Assembly: GCA_964607675.1 (NCBI GenBank)
Contig: CAZSLC010000005.1
Coordinates: forward strand, 36,623-100,622
Length of the DNA: 64,000 nucleotides
From: CAZSLC01 sp964607675
GTDB lineage: Bacteria > Bacteroidota > Bacteroidia > Bacteroidales > UBA932
Direction of reading: 5' to 3'
How positions within the stretch are numbered: the stretch's first letter is position 1; every line of letters starts with the position of its first letter. Under the pieces are notes generated by a model. It was not told where the DNA came from. It made no database searches and saw nothing but the letters and a program-made list of their open reading frames with translations. Shown one piece after another: positions 47,243 through 55,519 of this stretch. The translations under genes were made by a program, and so were the position numbers.

Positions 47243-47273
47243 TTTGAGAAAAAACAAAAGTAATGTATATTTG
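47243..47273 (+). promoter_or_regulatory. Promoter for lepA, perfect consensus (TTTG-N19-TATATTTG)
   Basis: TTTG at 47243-47246, 19-nt spacer, TATATTTG at 47266-47273. This equals the Bacteroidota housekeeping consensus. The ATG at 47280 comes 6 nt after the box, so the transcript should begin at or next to the start codon. An in-frame ATG at 47223 lies upstream of the promoter and is not used. Confidence 0.75.
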
Positions 47274-47279
47274 CACCCT

Positions 47280-49070
47280 ATGATGAATAACATAAGAAAT
47301 TTTTGCATAATTGCCCATATAGATCATGGGAAGAGCACTCTGGCTGATAGGATGTTAGAGCTTACAAATACTGTCAATGAAAGAGAAATGGAAAATCAGG
47401 TTCTCGATTCAATGGATCTTGAAAAAGAGAAGGGTATTACTATTAAAAGTCATGCTATCCAGATGCATTATAAATATAAGGATAATTCATATACACTTAA
47501 TCTTTTGGATACCCCTGGGCACGTCGATTTTTCTTATGAGGTATCGAGGGCCATTGCATCTTGTGAGGGGGCTCTTTTGGTTGTAGATGCTACACAAGGG
47601 ATACAAGCTCAAACTATCTCAAATCTATATCTTGCAATTGAACACAATCTTGAAATAATACCGATATTGAATAAAATCGATATGGATGCTGCAATGGTGG
47701 ATGTTGTGAAGGATCAAATAATAGATTTGATTGGGTGTAAGGAAGAGGACATTCTATTGTGTAGTGCAAAAACTGGAAAAGGGGTTGGTGAGATATTGGA
47801 TGCAATTGTTGAAAGAGTTCCCTCCCCTGAAGGTGATCCAGATGCTCCCCTTCAAGCTCTTATTTTTGATTCTGTTTTCAACTCATTTAGGGGTATAATA
47901 GCCTATTTTAAAGTTAAGAATGGAACAATTAAAAAAGGTGACAAAGTTAAATTTTACAATACGGGTAAAGAATATGATGCAGACGAGGTGGGCTTCTTGA
48001 GGTTGAAAATGACTCCTTCGGATTCAATTAGTGCAGGAAATGTTGGTTATATCATTTCTGGAATTAAAACGGCGGTTGAAGTGAAAGTTGGGGATACTAT
48101 TACCCATGTAGATAATCCTTGTTTGAAATCAATTGCTGGGTTTGAAGAGGTAAAACCTATGTTGTTTGCTGGGGTCTATCCTGTAGAAGCGGATGAATAT
48201 GAGGATTTAAGAGCTTCTTTAGAAAAATTGCAACTCAATGATGCATCGTTGGTGTTTGAACCAGAATCTTCGCTTGCTTTAGGATTTGGATTCAGATGCG
48301 GATTCCTTGGACTTCTTCATTTAGAAATCGTACAAGAGAGATTGTATAGGGAGTTTGATATGGATGTCATAACAACAGTCCCTAACGTCTCATATAAAGT
48401 ATATACCACCCAAGGTGAAGTAGTAGATGTTCATAATCCATCAGGACTTCCAGCCTTGACACTTATAGACCACATAGAGGAACCATATATTAGTGCCCAA
48501 ATAATATCTAAAAGTGACTATTTTGGTTCTATAATGAAATTGTGTCTTGACAAGAGAGGGGTGCTAACGAGTCAGCATTTTTTGACATCAGATAGAGTAG
48601 AGCTAACATATAGTATGCCCCTTGCTGAGATTGTTTTTGACTTTTATGACAAATTGAAATCTATTTCGAAAGGGTATGCATCTTTTGACTACCATGTAAC
48701 TGGATATCAAAGGGCTGATCTTGTTAAATTGGATATTCTGCTCAATTCTGAACCTGTAGATGCTTTGTCTTCTTTAATTCATCGCGAGAGGGCATACGAT
48801 TTTGGAAGAAAAATGTGTGAAAAGTTGAGAGAGCTAATACCAAGACAGCAATTTGATATAGCAATCCAAGCTGCAATAGGGGCGAAGATTATTGCAAGAG
48901 AGACTGTCAAAGCCGTTAGAAAGGATGTGACTGCAAAATGTTACGGTGGAGATATTACAAGGAAGAGAAAATTGCTTGAAAAGCAGAAAAAGGGGAAGAA
49001 GCGAATGCGTCAGGTTGGAAACGTGGAGGTACCACAGTCGGCATTTATGGCTGTTCTTAAATTGGATTAA
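47280..49070 (+). CDS. lepA: Elongation factor 4 (LepA)
   Basis: 596 aa from ATG 47280 (second ATG three bases later). G1 is AHIDHGKST, switch I has EREMENQVLDSMDLEKEKGITIKSH, DTPGHVDF retains the catalytic His, and NKID is G4. The LepA-specific C-terminal domain ends RKRKLLEKQKKGKKRMRQVG. It helps translation under stress and in ribosome assembly. Contrast this with the EF-G paralogue at 39051, whose His is lost. A hairpin terminator follows. Confidence 0.98.
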   Translation: MMNNIRNFCIIAHIDHGKSTLADRMLELTNTVNEREMENQVLDSMDLEKEKGITIKSHAIQMHYKYKDNSYTLNLLDTPGHVDFSYEVSRAIASCEGALLVVDATQGIQAQTISNLYLAIEHNLEIIPILNKIDMDAAMVDVVKDQIIDLIGCKEEDILLCSAKTGKGVGEILDAIVERVPSPEGDPDAPLQALIFDSVFNSFRGIIAYFKVKNGTIKKGDKVKFYNTGKEYDADEVGFLRLKMTPSDSISAGNVGYIISGIKTAVEVKVGDTITHVDNPCLKSIAGFEEVKPMLFAGVYPVEADEYEDLRASLEKLQLNDASLVFEPESSLALGFGFRCGFLGLLHLEIVQERLYREFDMDVITTVPNVSYKVYTTQGEVVDVHNPSGLPALTLIDHIEEPYISAQIISKSDYFGSIMKLCLDKRGVLTSQHFLTSDRVELTYSMPLAEIVFDFYDKLKSISKGYASFDYHVTGYQRADLVKLDILLNSEPVDALSSLIHRERAYDFGRKMCEKLRELIPRQQFDIAIQAAIGAKIIARETVKAVRKDVTAKCYGGDITRKRKLLEKQKKGKKRMRQVGNVEVPQSAFMAVLKLD

Positions 49071-49073
49071 CAA

Positions 49074-49106
49074 AAAAAAGCTCAATCAACTTGATTGAGC
49101 TTTTTT
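49074..49106. terminator. Bidirectional hairpin terminator
   Basis: AAAAAAGCTCAATCAA pairs with TTGATTGAGCTTTTTT, ending in a T run on both strands. It separates lepA from the convergent OmpA/TPR lipoprotein gene. Confidence 0.92.
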
Positions 49107-49125
49107 ATTGTATAATATACTTGAA

Positions 49126-50778
49126 TTATAGTTTTGCAAATTCAATATCTTTTTCAGCACGTTTCGCAAAAGTTTCAGCTTTTTTAGCATTTTCTAACGC
49201 AGCTTTTGCTTCTTGTACATTACCTTGGCGAGCAGCTACAATTGCTTTCAAGTATGAACCACGAGGGCAGTTGTGTGATTGAAGAGCACTCTTAGCAGCA
49301 TCAAGTTTGTTAACAAGGATAGCAGCAAGACCTTCGTTGTGGTCACCTGAACCAGCCAATTTAGCATATGCGCTGTCATATTTACCATTGCAAATATCAA
49401 GAATAGCTTGGTTGTATGCAGCTTCTTTTAGATTTGATTTTGCAAATGCAGCAGCAGCTTCTTCTTTATTACCTTCACGAAGAGCAATAACTCCTAATGT
49501 ATTGTAATAATAAGTGTCTTTTTCAGAAACATTAGCAAGAGCATCTTTTGCTTCATTAGTCTTGTTACCTTTAAGCATAGTCACTGCAAGATTAACCATT
49601 GCGCGGTTACTTGAGAATTTGTCAATAGCCTTTGTATAAACTGTAGATTTTACGTCATTGTCTTTAACTAAAGATGCAGCGTGAAGAAGAGCTTCTTCAT
49701 CAAGAATTTCAATGTTGTCGTTAACTAAAGCAACTAATTCTTGATCTGAATAGTTAGTGAATTCGATGTTTGCAATAAATCTTGCACGACGAAGTTTAGG
49801 AAGTACATCTTTAGCAAGTGTAGTATATACTTGTGACATGTTTTTGATTTCTCTTTCACGAACAGCTGGATCACTGTACATCTCAAGTACTCTAACAATA
49901 AGGTCTTTGTCATCAAGGTTAGAATTTTGAACTAAATCTTTAAAGCCATCCCAGTCTTGTGAGATTGATTTGCTCTCAACAGGAGAATCAATAGCTACTT
50001 TCTTATCGTTGATTGATTTGTTGAATGCTTTTTCAGCAGTTTCTGCACGATTTGAAGATAGTTTGGTATTCAATTTAACACCACCATCAGGAGAAGCATA
50101 AGCAACGATTTCTGTATTTTTAATTTCACGACGTTCATCGGCTTTAATATTGGCTAAAAATTCTTTGAAAGCTTTGATCTCATCAGATTTTAGCTGGTTA
50201 GGACGAACAACAGAGCTGTTAATTTGATATAAAATTTGAGCTTCCCCCTTTTCAGGAATAACTGCTTGATATGCATCTGGAGCGAATGCTAAAGCACCAC
50301 CTTTACTTACTAACATGTAAGTAGTGTTAGCACCATCTGCAAGTTTGTAAGGTTCTGGGAAAGCGATTCTTTTTTCTTTGTGTAGTACAGTCATTCTAAG
50401 TTCAAGGTGAGATTTTTCCATACCCTTAACATAGTTGAAAGTAAAGTTTTTGCTGATTTGAGCGCCTGATTCAGGAACAACGGTGTAGTTGTCAGTTATT
50501 TTTTCACCTTGTAACATTACTGGATCCAATGCTACTTCACCACCTTCATAAACAAGAACAGGGATAGCTTCAAGAATTGCCTTTGGATGGAAATAGCCTT
50601 CTGGAAATTCAACTGTCACTTTTGCGTCAATTTTCCCAGCAACTACTTCTAACACTTGAGGATCGCATGAAACTTTTACTAAGTCAGCGTTTTTAGCCAT
50701 TTTAGCAGGATTACCACAAGATGGGATAATCAGTGCTACTAAAGCAAGAGTTAAGACTCTTTGAAATAATTTTCTCAT
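49126..50778 (-). CDS. OmpA-like/TPR lipoprotein
   Basis: 550 aa. Lipobox LIIPSC (Cys21) anchors it. Residues about 30-165 are a beta-rich part, about 185-270 resemble an OmpA-C domain (ILYQINSSVVRPNQLKSDEIKAFKEFLANI, KLSSNRAETAEKAF), which in other proteins binds peptidoglycan, and about 370-550 are TPR repeats with many Ala and Lys (KEEAAAAFAKSNLKEAAYNQAI). The codon usage looks more regular than in its neighbours, consistent with high expression, though that was judged by eye. Likely a cell-envelope scaffold. Confidence 0.75.
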   Translation of the reverse strand: MRKLFQRVLTLALVALIIPSCGNPAKMAKNADLVKVSCDPQVLEVVAGKIDAKVTVEFPEGYFHPKAILEAIPVLVYEGGEVALDPVMLQGEKITDNYTVVPESGAQISKNFTFNYVKGMEKSHLELRMTVLHKEKRIAFPEPYKLADGANTTYMLVSKGGALAFAPDAYQAVIPEKGEAQILYQINSSVVRPNQLKSDEIKAFKEFLANIKADERREIKNTEIVAYASPDGGVKLNTKLSSNRAETAEKAFNKSINDKKVAIDSPVESKSISQDWDGFKDLVQNSNLDDKDLIVRVLEMYSDPAVREREIKNMSQVYTTLAKDVLPKLRRARFIANIEFTNYSDQELVALVNDNIEILDEEALLHAASLVKDNDVKSTVYTKAIDKFSSNRAMVNLAVTMLKGNKTNEAKDALANVSEKDTYYYNTLGVIALREGNKEEAAAAFAKSNLKEAAYNQAILDICNGKYDSAYAKLAGSGDHNEGLAAILVNKLDAAKSALQSHNCPRGSYLKAIVAARQGNVQEAKAALENAKKAETFAKRAEKDIEFAKL

Positions 50779-50830
50779 TGTTTTATATAATTATTAATGA
50801 TAATAAATCTGACAAAATGCCATTTATCCG

Positions 50831-50838
50831 CAAATATA
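50831..50838 (-). promoter_or_regulatory. Putative -7 box (TATATTTG) for the OmpA/TPR lipoprotein
   Basis: On the minus strand TATATTTG fits the consensus and lies 52 nt before the ATG at 50778, between this gene and kdsB. Confidence 0.5.
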
Positions 50839-50844
50839 TAAATT

Positions 50845-51612
50845 TTATTTATTAATGTATAATTTGGATAAGTGGAAAATAACTTTTTTTACATCTGAAG
50901 GTGAGTCAACAGCTATTGTTTCATAATTTGTCTCAACCACCTTTATTTTTAAACCATTTTCAATCCATCGCAATTGTTCTAACTTCTCAGAGATCTCAAG
51001 AGGTGAAGGAGCCATATCGCACACTTGTTGTAATATCTTTGGTCTGAAGGCATATAATCCGATATGTTTTAAAAAATGGTATTTGCTAAGCCATTCATTT
51101 TCATTGATATCTCTGATAAAAGGGATAGGAGTTCTACTGAAATAGATTGCATTATGATTTTTATCTAATATCAATTTTGGAATATTATCGTTTGTTAGCT
51201 CTGAAATATCAGAGATTCTTTTAGCCATTGTGGCAATCATAGTTTCAGGCTCTTTAAATGCACTTTCTAGTTCTATTAGTAAAGAAGGGTCAATAAGAGG
51301 CTCATCTCCCTGTACATTTATGATCACATCAAAAGGTTTAACTTTATTTGAAGTTGTTAAGATTGAATAAGCCTCGTTGCATCTATCTGTTCCACTGTGA
51401 TGTTTACGTGATGTCATTACCGCCTTACCACCAAAGGAGACGACATGATTATATATTCTTTCATCATCCGTAGCAACACACACATATTCAAAAGCCTTTT
51501 GAGCTTGCTCATATACTCGATTGATCATTGTTTTGCCATCAATATCTATCAATGGTTTCCCTGGAAATCGTGTAGAGGCATATCTTGCAGGGATAATAGC
51601 TATAGTTCTCAT
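50845..51612 (-). CDS. kdsB: 3-deoxy-manno-octulosonate cytidylyltransferase
   Basis: 255 aa. CMP-KDO synthetase motifs: IIPARYASTRFPGKPLIDIDGKTMI, VATDDERI, VINVQGDEPLIDPSLL and FSRTPIPF. It activates KDO for the inner core of lipopolysaccharide, in keeping with lptC and lptE in this window. Its ATG at 51612 follows a -7 box by 4 nt and is divergent from the sigma54-type activator. Confidence 0.96.
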   Translation of the reverse strand: MRTIAIIPARYASTRFPGKPLIDIDGKTMINRVYEQAQKAFEYVCVATDDERIYNHVVSFGGKAVMTSRKHHSGTDRCNEAYSILTTSNKVKPFDVIINVQGDEPLIDPSLLIELESAFKEPETMIATMAKRISDISELTNDNIPKLILDKNHNAIYFSRTPIPFIRDINENEWLSKYHFLKHIGLYAFRPKILQQVCDMAPSPLEISEKLEQLRWIENGLKIKVVETNYETIAVDSPSDVKKVIFHLSKLYINK

Positions 51613-51616
51613 GCCA

Positions 51617-51624
51617 CAAAAATA
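51617..51624 (-). promoter_or_regulatory. Putative -7 box (TATTTTTG) for kdsB, leaderless start
   Basis: On the minus strand TATTTTTG fits TAnnTTTG; its last base is 4 nt before the kdsB ATG. Confidence 0.5.
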
Positions 51625-51655
51625 GCCAAAAATGTTAATAACTTGTAAAAAATAT

Positions 51656-51663
51656 TATCTTTG
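51656..51663 (+). promoter_or_regulatory. Putative -7 box (TATCTTTG) for the sigma54 activator, leaderless start
   Basis: TATCTTTG fits TAnnTTTG and ends 6 nt before the ATG at 51670. A TTG at 51661 lies within the box, so it is not the start. Confidence 0.55.
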
Positions 51664-51669
51664 CAGATT

Positions 51670-52854
51670 ATGGAATTGAGTGATATAAAAGAGAGATTTG
51701 GAATTATTGGAGATGATCCAAGATTGAATGGAGCAATTGATACAGCTGCACAAATAGCTAGTACTGATTTGTCTGTACTTATTACTGGTGAAAGTGGTGT
51801 TGGTAAAGAGGTAATTCCACAGATAATCCATTTTTTAAGTCCAAGAAAACATAATACATATATTGCAATAAATTGTGGGGCCATTCCCGAAGGGACAATA
51901 GAATCAGAATTATTTGGTCATGAAAAAGGCTCTTTTACTGGTGCAAACGAAGCCAGAAAAGGGTATTTTGAAGTTGCTAACGGAGGAACCATATTCCTTG
52001 ATGAAGTTGGAGAATTGCCTCTTTCTACTCAAGTAAGGTTGTTGAGAGTGTTGGAGAGTGGAGAATTTATCAGAGTAGGATCTTCAAAATCGCAAAAAAC
52101 AGATGTGAGGGTAATAGCAGCGTCTAACGTCAATTTTGTTCATTCAATCAGCAATGGCAAATTTAGAGAAGATCTGTATTATCGTCTTAATGCTGTTCCT
52201 ATTTCAATTCCGCCATTAAGGGAGAGAAAGGAAGACATTCATCTATTATTCAAAAAATTTGCATTAGACTTTGCAGATAAATATAAAATGCCAGTCGTAA
52301 GGCTCACACAAGAGGCAACTTTAATATTAGAAAACTACAGGTGGCCTGGTAACGTGAGACAACTCAAAAATGTTGCTGAGCAAATCTCAGTACTAGAGCG
52401 CAACCGTACAATATACCCAGAAACATTAAAACACTATCTCCCCATCGATACTTCAAATCTCCCTGTTCGACAACAGACAGAAGGTGGAAAAGGAGATGGG
52501 CTAACAGACAGAGATATTATTTTTAAAATATTATTTCAACTTCGTCAGGAGGTAGATGATCTGAAACACAAAATCACTCATGATGATGATGATATTACAC
52601 ATGTAAGTGAACATTTACACCATCATAGCACATTGATTAATAGTCAGTTTGATGATGATATCACAGATACTCCAGCTGAGGTAATTGAAGATGGTAAGGG
52701 GCAAAATCTCTCTATCCAAGATGTTAATGCCGAGTTGATAAAAAAAGCCCTTGATAAGTATGATGGAAGGAGGAAAGCGGCTGCTGAGGAGTTAGGAATC
52801 TCTGAAAGGACACTTTATAGAAAAATTAAAGAATTGAATATAGAATCAAAATAA
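51670..52854 (+). CDS. Sigma54-dependent transcriptional activator without sensor domain
   Basis: 394 aa. The AAA+ domain starts almost at once: Walker A GESGVGKE (40-47), the sigma54-contact loop GSFTGA (87-92), Walker B FLDEVGEL, and arginine region WPGNVRQLKN. A Fis-type HTH ends the protein (GRRKAAAEELGISERTLYRKI). There is no receiver, GAF or PAS domain in front. The linker at about 300-331 is rich in His and Asp (HDDDD, HLHHH). Its position before lptE and secG is shared among Bacteroidales. It probably controls envelope genes through RpoN. Confidence 0.93.
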   Translation: MELSDIKERFGIIGDDPRLNGAIDTAAQIASTDLSVLITGESGVGKEVIPQIIHFLSPRKHNTYIAINCGAIPEGTIESELFGHEKGSFTGANEARKGYFEVANGGTIFLDEVGELPLSTQVRLLRVLESGEFIRVGSSKSQKTDVRVIAASNVNFVHSISNGKFREDLYYRLNAVPISIPPLRERKEDIHLLFKKFALDFADKYKMPVVRLTQEATLILENYRWPGNVRQLKNVAEQISVLERNRTIYPETLKHYLPIDTSNLPVRQQTEGGKGDGLTDRDIIFKILFQLRQEVDDLKHKITHDDDDITHVSEHLHHHSTLINSQFDDDITDTPAEVIEDGKGQNLSIQDVNAELIKKALDKYDGRRKAAAEELGISERTLYRKIKELNIESK

Positions 52855-53372
52855 TGATGATTAAAAGAGCCTCTATATTATTCCTATCTGCAATATCAAT
52901 ATTTGTGTTGGTAGTAGCATGTAAAGTTTCTTATTCTTTTTCTGGAACTTCTATTGCTGCGGATGTAAAGTCTATTACAGTAGAGCCCTTCGAAAACAAA
53001 GCGTTGAAGGTTAACCCTTCATTGGCCAACTCCCTTACAGAATCGATGATTGATAAGTATAAAAAACTTACCAGTCTTACAATTGAGACTGATGGAGGAG
53101 ATTTGGTTGTTTATGGGGTTGTACAAGGGTATGAGACAAGACCTATGGCAATTACGGCAGAGGAAGTAGCCTCTCAAAATAGGTTGACAGTAACTGTAAA
53201 AATAATTTATAAAAACAAACTTCACCCGAAAGAGGATTTTGAAAAATCATTCTCGGCATATGCTGATTATGATTCCATGCAGCCACTTGACGCGGTTGAG
53301 GCTTCATTGTGTGACGAAATAATTGAAAAATTGGTAGATGATATATTTAATGCTACCGTAGCAAATTGGTAA
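52854..53372 (+). CDS. lptE: LPS assembly lipoprotein LptE
   Basis: 172 aa with a lipobox (VVAC, Cys23). The mature part begins VSYSFSGTSIAADVKSITVEPFENKA, which resembles the Bacteroidota LptE/RlpB family (YSFSG-like start and a beta-alpha fold). LptE plugs the LptD translocon. Its start codon overlaps the activator stop codon (TAATG), and a second ATG follows at 52857. The pair lptC and lptE supports a complete Lpt system. Confidence 0.85.
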   Translation: MMIKRASILFLSAISIFVLVVACKVSYSFSGTSIAADVKSITVEPFENKALKVNPSLANSLTESMIDKYKKLTSLTIETDGGDLVVYGVVQGYETRPMAITAEEVASQNRLTVTVKIIYKNKLHPKEDFEKSFSAYADYDSMQPLDAVEASLCDEIIEKLVDDIFNATVANW

Positions 53373-53375
53373 ATC

Positions 53376-54089
53376 ATGGAATATACTCCTATTGATAACA
53401 TAGAAAAGTCGAAAGATAGGTATTCTGAACAACTTTCAACCCTTTCAATAACAGAACTCGAAAAGGTAGTTGAAAAATACCCATGGTTTTCGTTAGCAAG
53501 AAGGGAGATTTTTCTCAGAATGATCCTTCTTGGTGATGAATATAGAAAAGAGGCTGTAAAAAAAGCATCTGTTTACCTTTTTACAAGAGAAGGGCTATTG
53601 AAAGACGAGAATCTCCATCTTTCTCCTAAGGAGAAGTCTGATTCTTCACCAGAAAATGGATCTCAGAATTATATTTATGAATTGGAAGGAGACCCAATTA
53701 AAGCAGAGACGGCGACTATTGTTAAAAAAGAAGATAAAAAAACAGATGAAAAAATTGAGATTCCCTCAGCAAAAACACATTCTGTCCACATAATAGGGGG
53801 GGATTATTTTGGGAAAGATGATTTTGAGGCATTACAGAGAGATGGTCTTACTCCAATAGAGAGGATAAAAGAGAAGACATTGCAGACAAAATATGATAGT
53901 GTCCAAGTCAATGAAACTGCAACAGGTTTTACAGATGAGAGATTTTATACAGAGACACTTGCAAAAATATATACACAGCAAGGGTTTTATGACAGAGCCA
54001 TTGAGGTTTATGAAAAACTAATTTTGTTATATCCAGAAAAAAATACTTACTTTGCAGCCCTTATTGAAGAATTAAAGAAACATTTATAG
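53376..54089 (+). CDS. Hypothetical protein with C-terminal TPR
   Basis: 237 aa. No signal peptide or transmembrane segment. An N-terminal helical region is followed by a charged linker (residues about 85-140) and one C-terminal TPR-like pair (FYTETLAKIYTQQGFYDRAIEVYEKLILLYPEKNTYFAALIEEL). It is coded 3 nt after lptE and 4 nt before secG. The same order occurs in other Bacteroidales, but the function is not known. Confidence 0.65.
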   Translation: MEYTPIDNIEKSKDRYSEQLSTLSITELEKVVEKYPWFSLARREIFLRMILLGDEYRKEAVKKASVYLFTREGLLKDENLHLSPKEKSDSSPENGSQNYIYELEGDPIKAETATIVKKEDKKTDEKIEIPSAKTHSVHIIGGDYFGKDDFEALQRDGLTPIERIKEKTLQTKYDSVQVNETATGFTDERFYTETLAKIYTQQGFYDRAIEVYEKLILLYPEKNTYFAALIEELKKHL

Positions 54090-54093
54090 ACAT

Positions 54094-54453
54094 ATGTACA
54101 CAACGATTTCAATTTTAATTATTATAGCGAGCGTTTTGCTTACACTTGTAGTATTAGTTCAAAACTCAAAAGGTGGTGGTTTGGCTGCCAATTTTGCAGC
54201 AGGAAATCAAACATTCGGCGTTCGCCAAACAGCAGATTTTCTTGAAAAATCAACATGGGTATTAGCAATTGCTATCTTGTTCCTATGTATTGTTTCAACT
54301 GCTTTCATCTCAAGAGGTGGTGAAAAAGGGGTTGGTGCCGATGTTAAACAACAGATTGAAAACTCAATTCCGCAAGAGGGACAACCAGAATTTCCTGTTT
54401 TACCACAAGGCGGAGCTACAGAAAAGACTCCAGAGAATACGCCTGAAAAATAA
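54094..54453 (+). CDS. secG: Protein translocase subunit SecG
   Basis: 119 aa. Two transmembrane helices: TISILIIIASVLLTLVVLVQNSKGGGL and STWVLAIAILFLCIVSTAFIS, with the SecG-typical QNSKGGGLAANF loop in between. A tail rich in Gln, Pro, Glu follows, longer than the E. coli version. SecG aids SecYEG in export. A terminator follows. Confidence 0.93.
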   Translation: MYTTISILIIIASVLLTLVVLVQNSKGGGLAANFAAGNQTFGVRQTADFLEKSTWVLAIAILFLCIVSTAFISRGGEKGVGADVKQQIENSIPQEGQPEFPVLPQGGATEKTPENTPEK

Positions 54454-54474
54454 TAATTATTGTATAAAATTGAT

Positions 54475-54503
54475 AAAGCCTGAAAAACTCAGGCTTTTTT
54501 TTT
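54475..54503 (+). terminator. Hairpin terminator after secG
   Basis: AAAGCCTGA pairs with TCAGGCTTT around a 5-nt loop, followed by T residues to about 54503. It closes the sigma54 activator-lptE-TPR-secG run. Confidence 0.88.
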
Positions 54504-54544
54504 AAAAATAGTACCTTGTGATACATAGTATTAAAATATTTTTA

Positions 54545-54552
54545 TATATTTG
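54545..54552 (+). promoter_or_regulatory. Putative -7 box (TATATTTG) for the PspC-PadR-PspC run
   Basis: TATATTTG fits the consensus, 53 nt before the ATG at 54606. It is the only clear promoter in front of the run. Confidence 0.5.
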
Positions 54553-54605
54553 CAGTACCAAATTGCTGGTAATAGAAAGAACAACTAATTTTAAAATATA
54601 TTAAA

Positions 54606-55172
54606 ATGAAAAAAGTACTAAACATTGGTATCGGAGGAAGATCATTTACAATTGATGATGACGCTTATCGCAGATTGGATGATTATCTAAATCAGTTTCG
54701 TCAAAAAGCTCAGATGGGCTGCCAGACAAAAGAAGTAATGGATGAATTAGAGATGAGGATTGCAGACATTTTTACAGAATCGCTTACCTCTACTAATGAG
54801 GTTGTAAACCTTTTATTAGTGAGCAAAGTGATATCTCAACTAGGTATGCCTGATGGTTCTACATGTGACCCAAGTTTCAACGCCAACAAATACAACAATA
54901 CAGAGCAAAAACCTGTAAAAAAGTATTATAGAGATTCGGACTCAAAAGTTATTGGTGGTGTAGCAGGTGGACTTGCTGTTTACCTTGATATAGATGTAGT
55001 GCTGGTCAGAATACTATTTGTGGTAGCAATTATTTTTGGGTCATTAGGCTTTTGGGTATATCTGATCATCTGGATAGTTGCTCCTATGGCAGTGACAGCT
55101 TCACAAAAGTGTGAGTTGAGGGGATTGCCCATCACCGCTGAAAATTTAAGAAGATATTCAAACACTAAATAA
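54606..55172 (+). CDS. PspC-domain protein with N-terminal extension
   Basis: 188 aa. The N-terminal 95 residues form a soluble helical region (FTIDDDAYRRLDDYLNQF, VMDELEMRIADIFTESL) shared with the larger PspC protein at 55520. The PspC domain follows: KKYYRDSDSKVIGGVAGGLAVYLDIDVVLVRILFVVAIIFGSLGFWVYLIIWIVAP with one or two transmembrane segments. PspC proteins sense or stabilise the inner membrane under stress. A PadR regulator is next in the run. Confidence 0.87.
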   Translation: MKKVLNIGIGGRSFTIDDDAYRRLDDYLNQFRQKAQMGCQTKEVMDELEMRIADIFTESLTSTNEVVNLLLVSKVISQLGMPDGSTCDPSFNANKYNNTEQKPVKKYYRDSDSKVIGGVAGGLAVYLDIDVVLVRILFVVAIIFGSLGFWVYLIIWIVAPMAVTASQKCELRGLPITAENLRRYSNTK

Positions 55173-55179
55173 TTGTGAT

Positions 55180-55515
55180 ATGGAAGTAGTTAGTAATTTA
55201 GATAATGTTAGATCTCAGATGCGCAAAGGCGTACTTGAGTATTGTATATTGAGTATATTGAACAAAAAGGATGCTTATGCCTCTTCTATAATATCTGAGA
55301 TGAAGGAAGCCAAGATGATAGTGGTTGAGGGTACTTTGTACCCGCTCCTTATTAGACAAAAGAACCAAGGTTTATTAAGCTATCGTTGGGAGGAGTCCCC
55401 ACAAGGACCTCCGAGAAAGTATTATTCTATCACAGAGAGGGGGAAGGAACAACTCTCTGAAATGGATTCGGCGTGGAAGGAGTTAGTTGAAACTATTGAA
55501 CTAATTAGAAAATAA
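55180..55515 (+). CDS. PadR-family transcriptional regulator
   Basis: 111 aa, a winged helix (LEYCILSILNKKDAYASSIISEMKEAKMIVVEGTLYPLLIRQKNQGLLSYRWEESPQGPPRKYYSITERGKEQL) and a short C-terminal dimerisation helix. This is PadR subfamily 2. It is placed between two PspC genes (7 nt and 4 nt gaps), so it likely controls the run itself. No operator palindrome was found close to the promoter. Confidence 0.92.
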   Translation: MEVVSNLDNVRSQMRKGVLEYCILSILNKKDAYASSIISEMKEAKMIVVEGTLYPLLIRQKNQGLLSYRWEESPQGPPRKYYSITERGKEQLSEMDSAWKELVETIELIRK

Positions 55516-55519
55516 TATT

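Noticed and set aside
47223..47279. An earlier start for lepA
   Set aside because: It lies upstream of a perfect promoter; LepA proteins begin at the MMNNIRNFCIIAHIDHGKST position.
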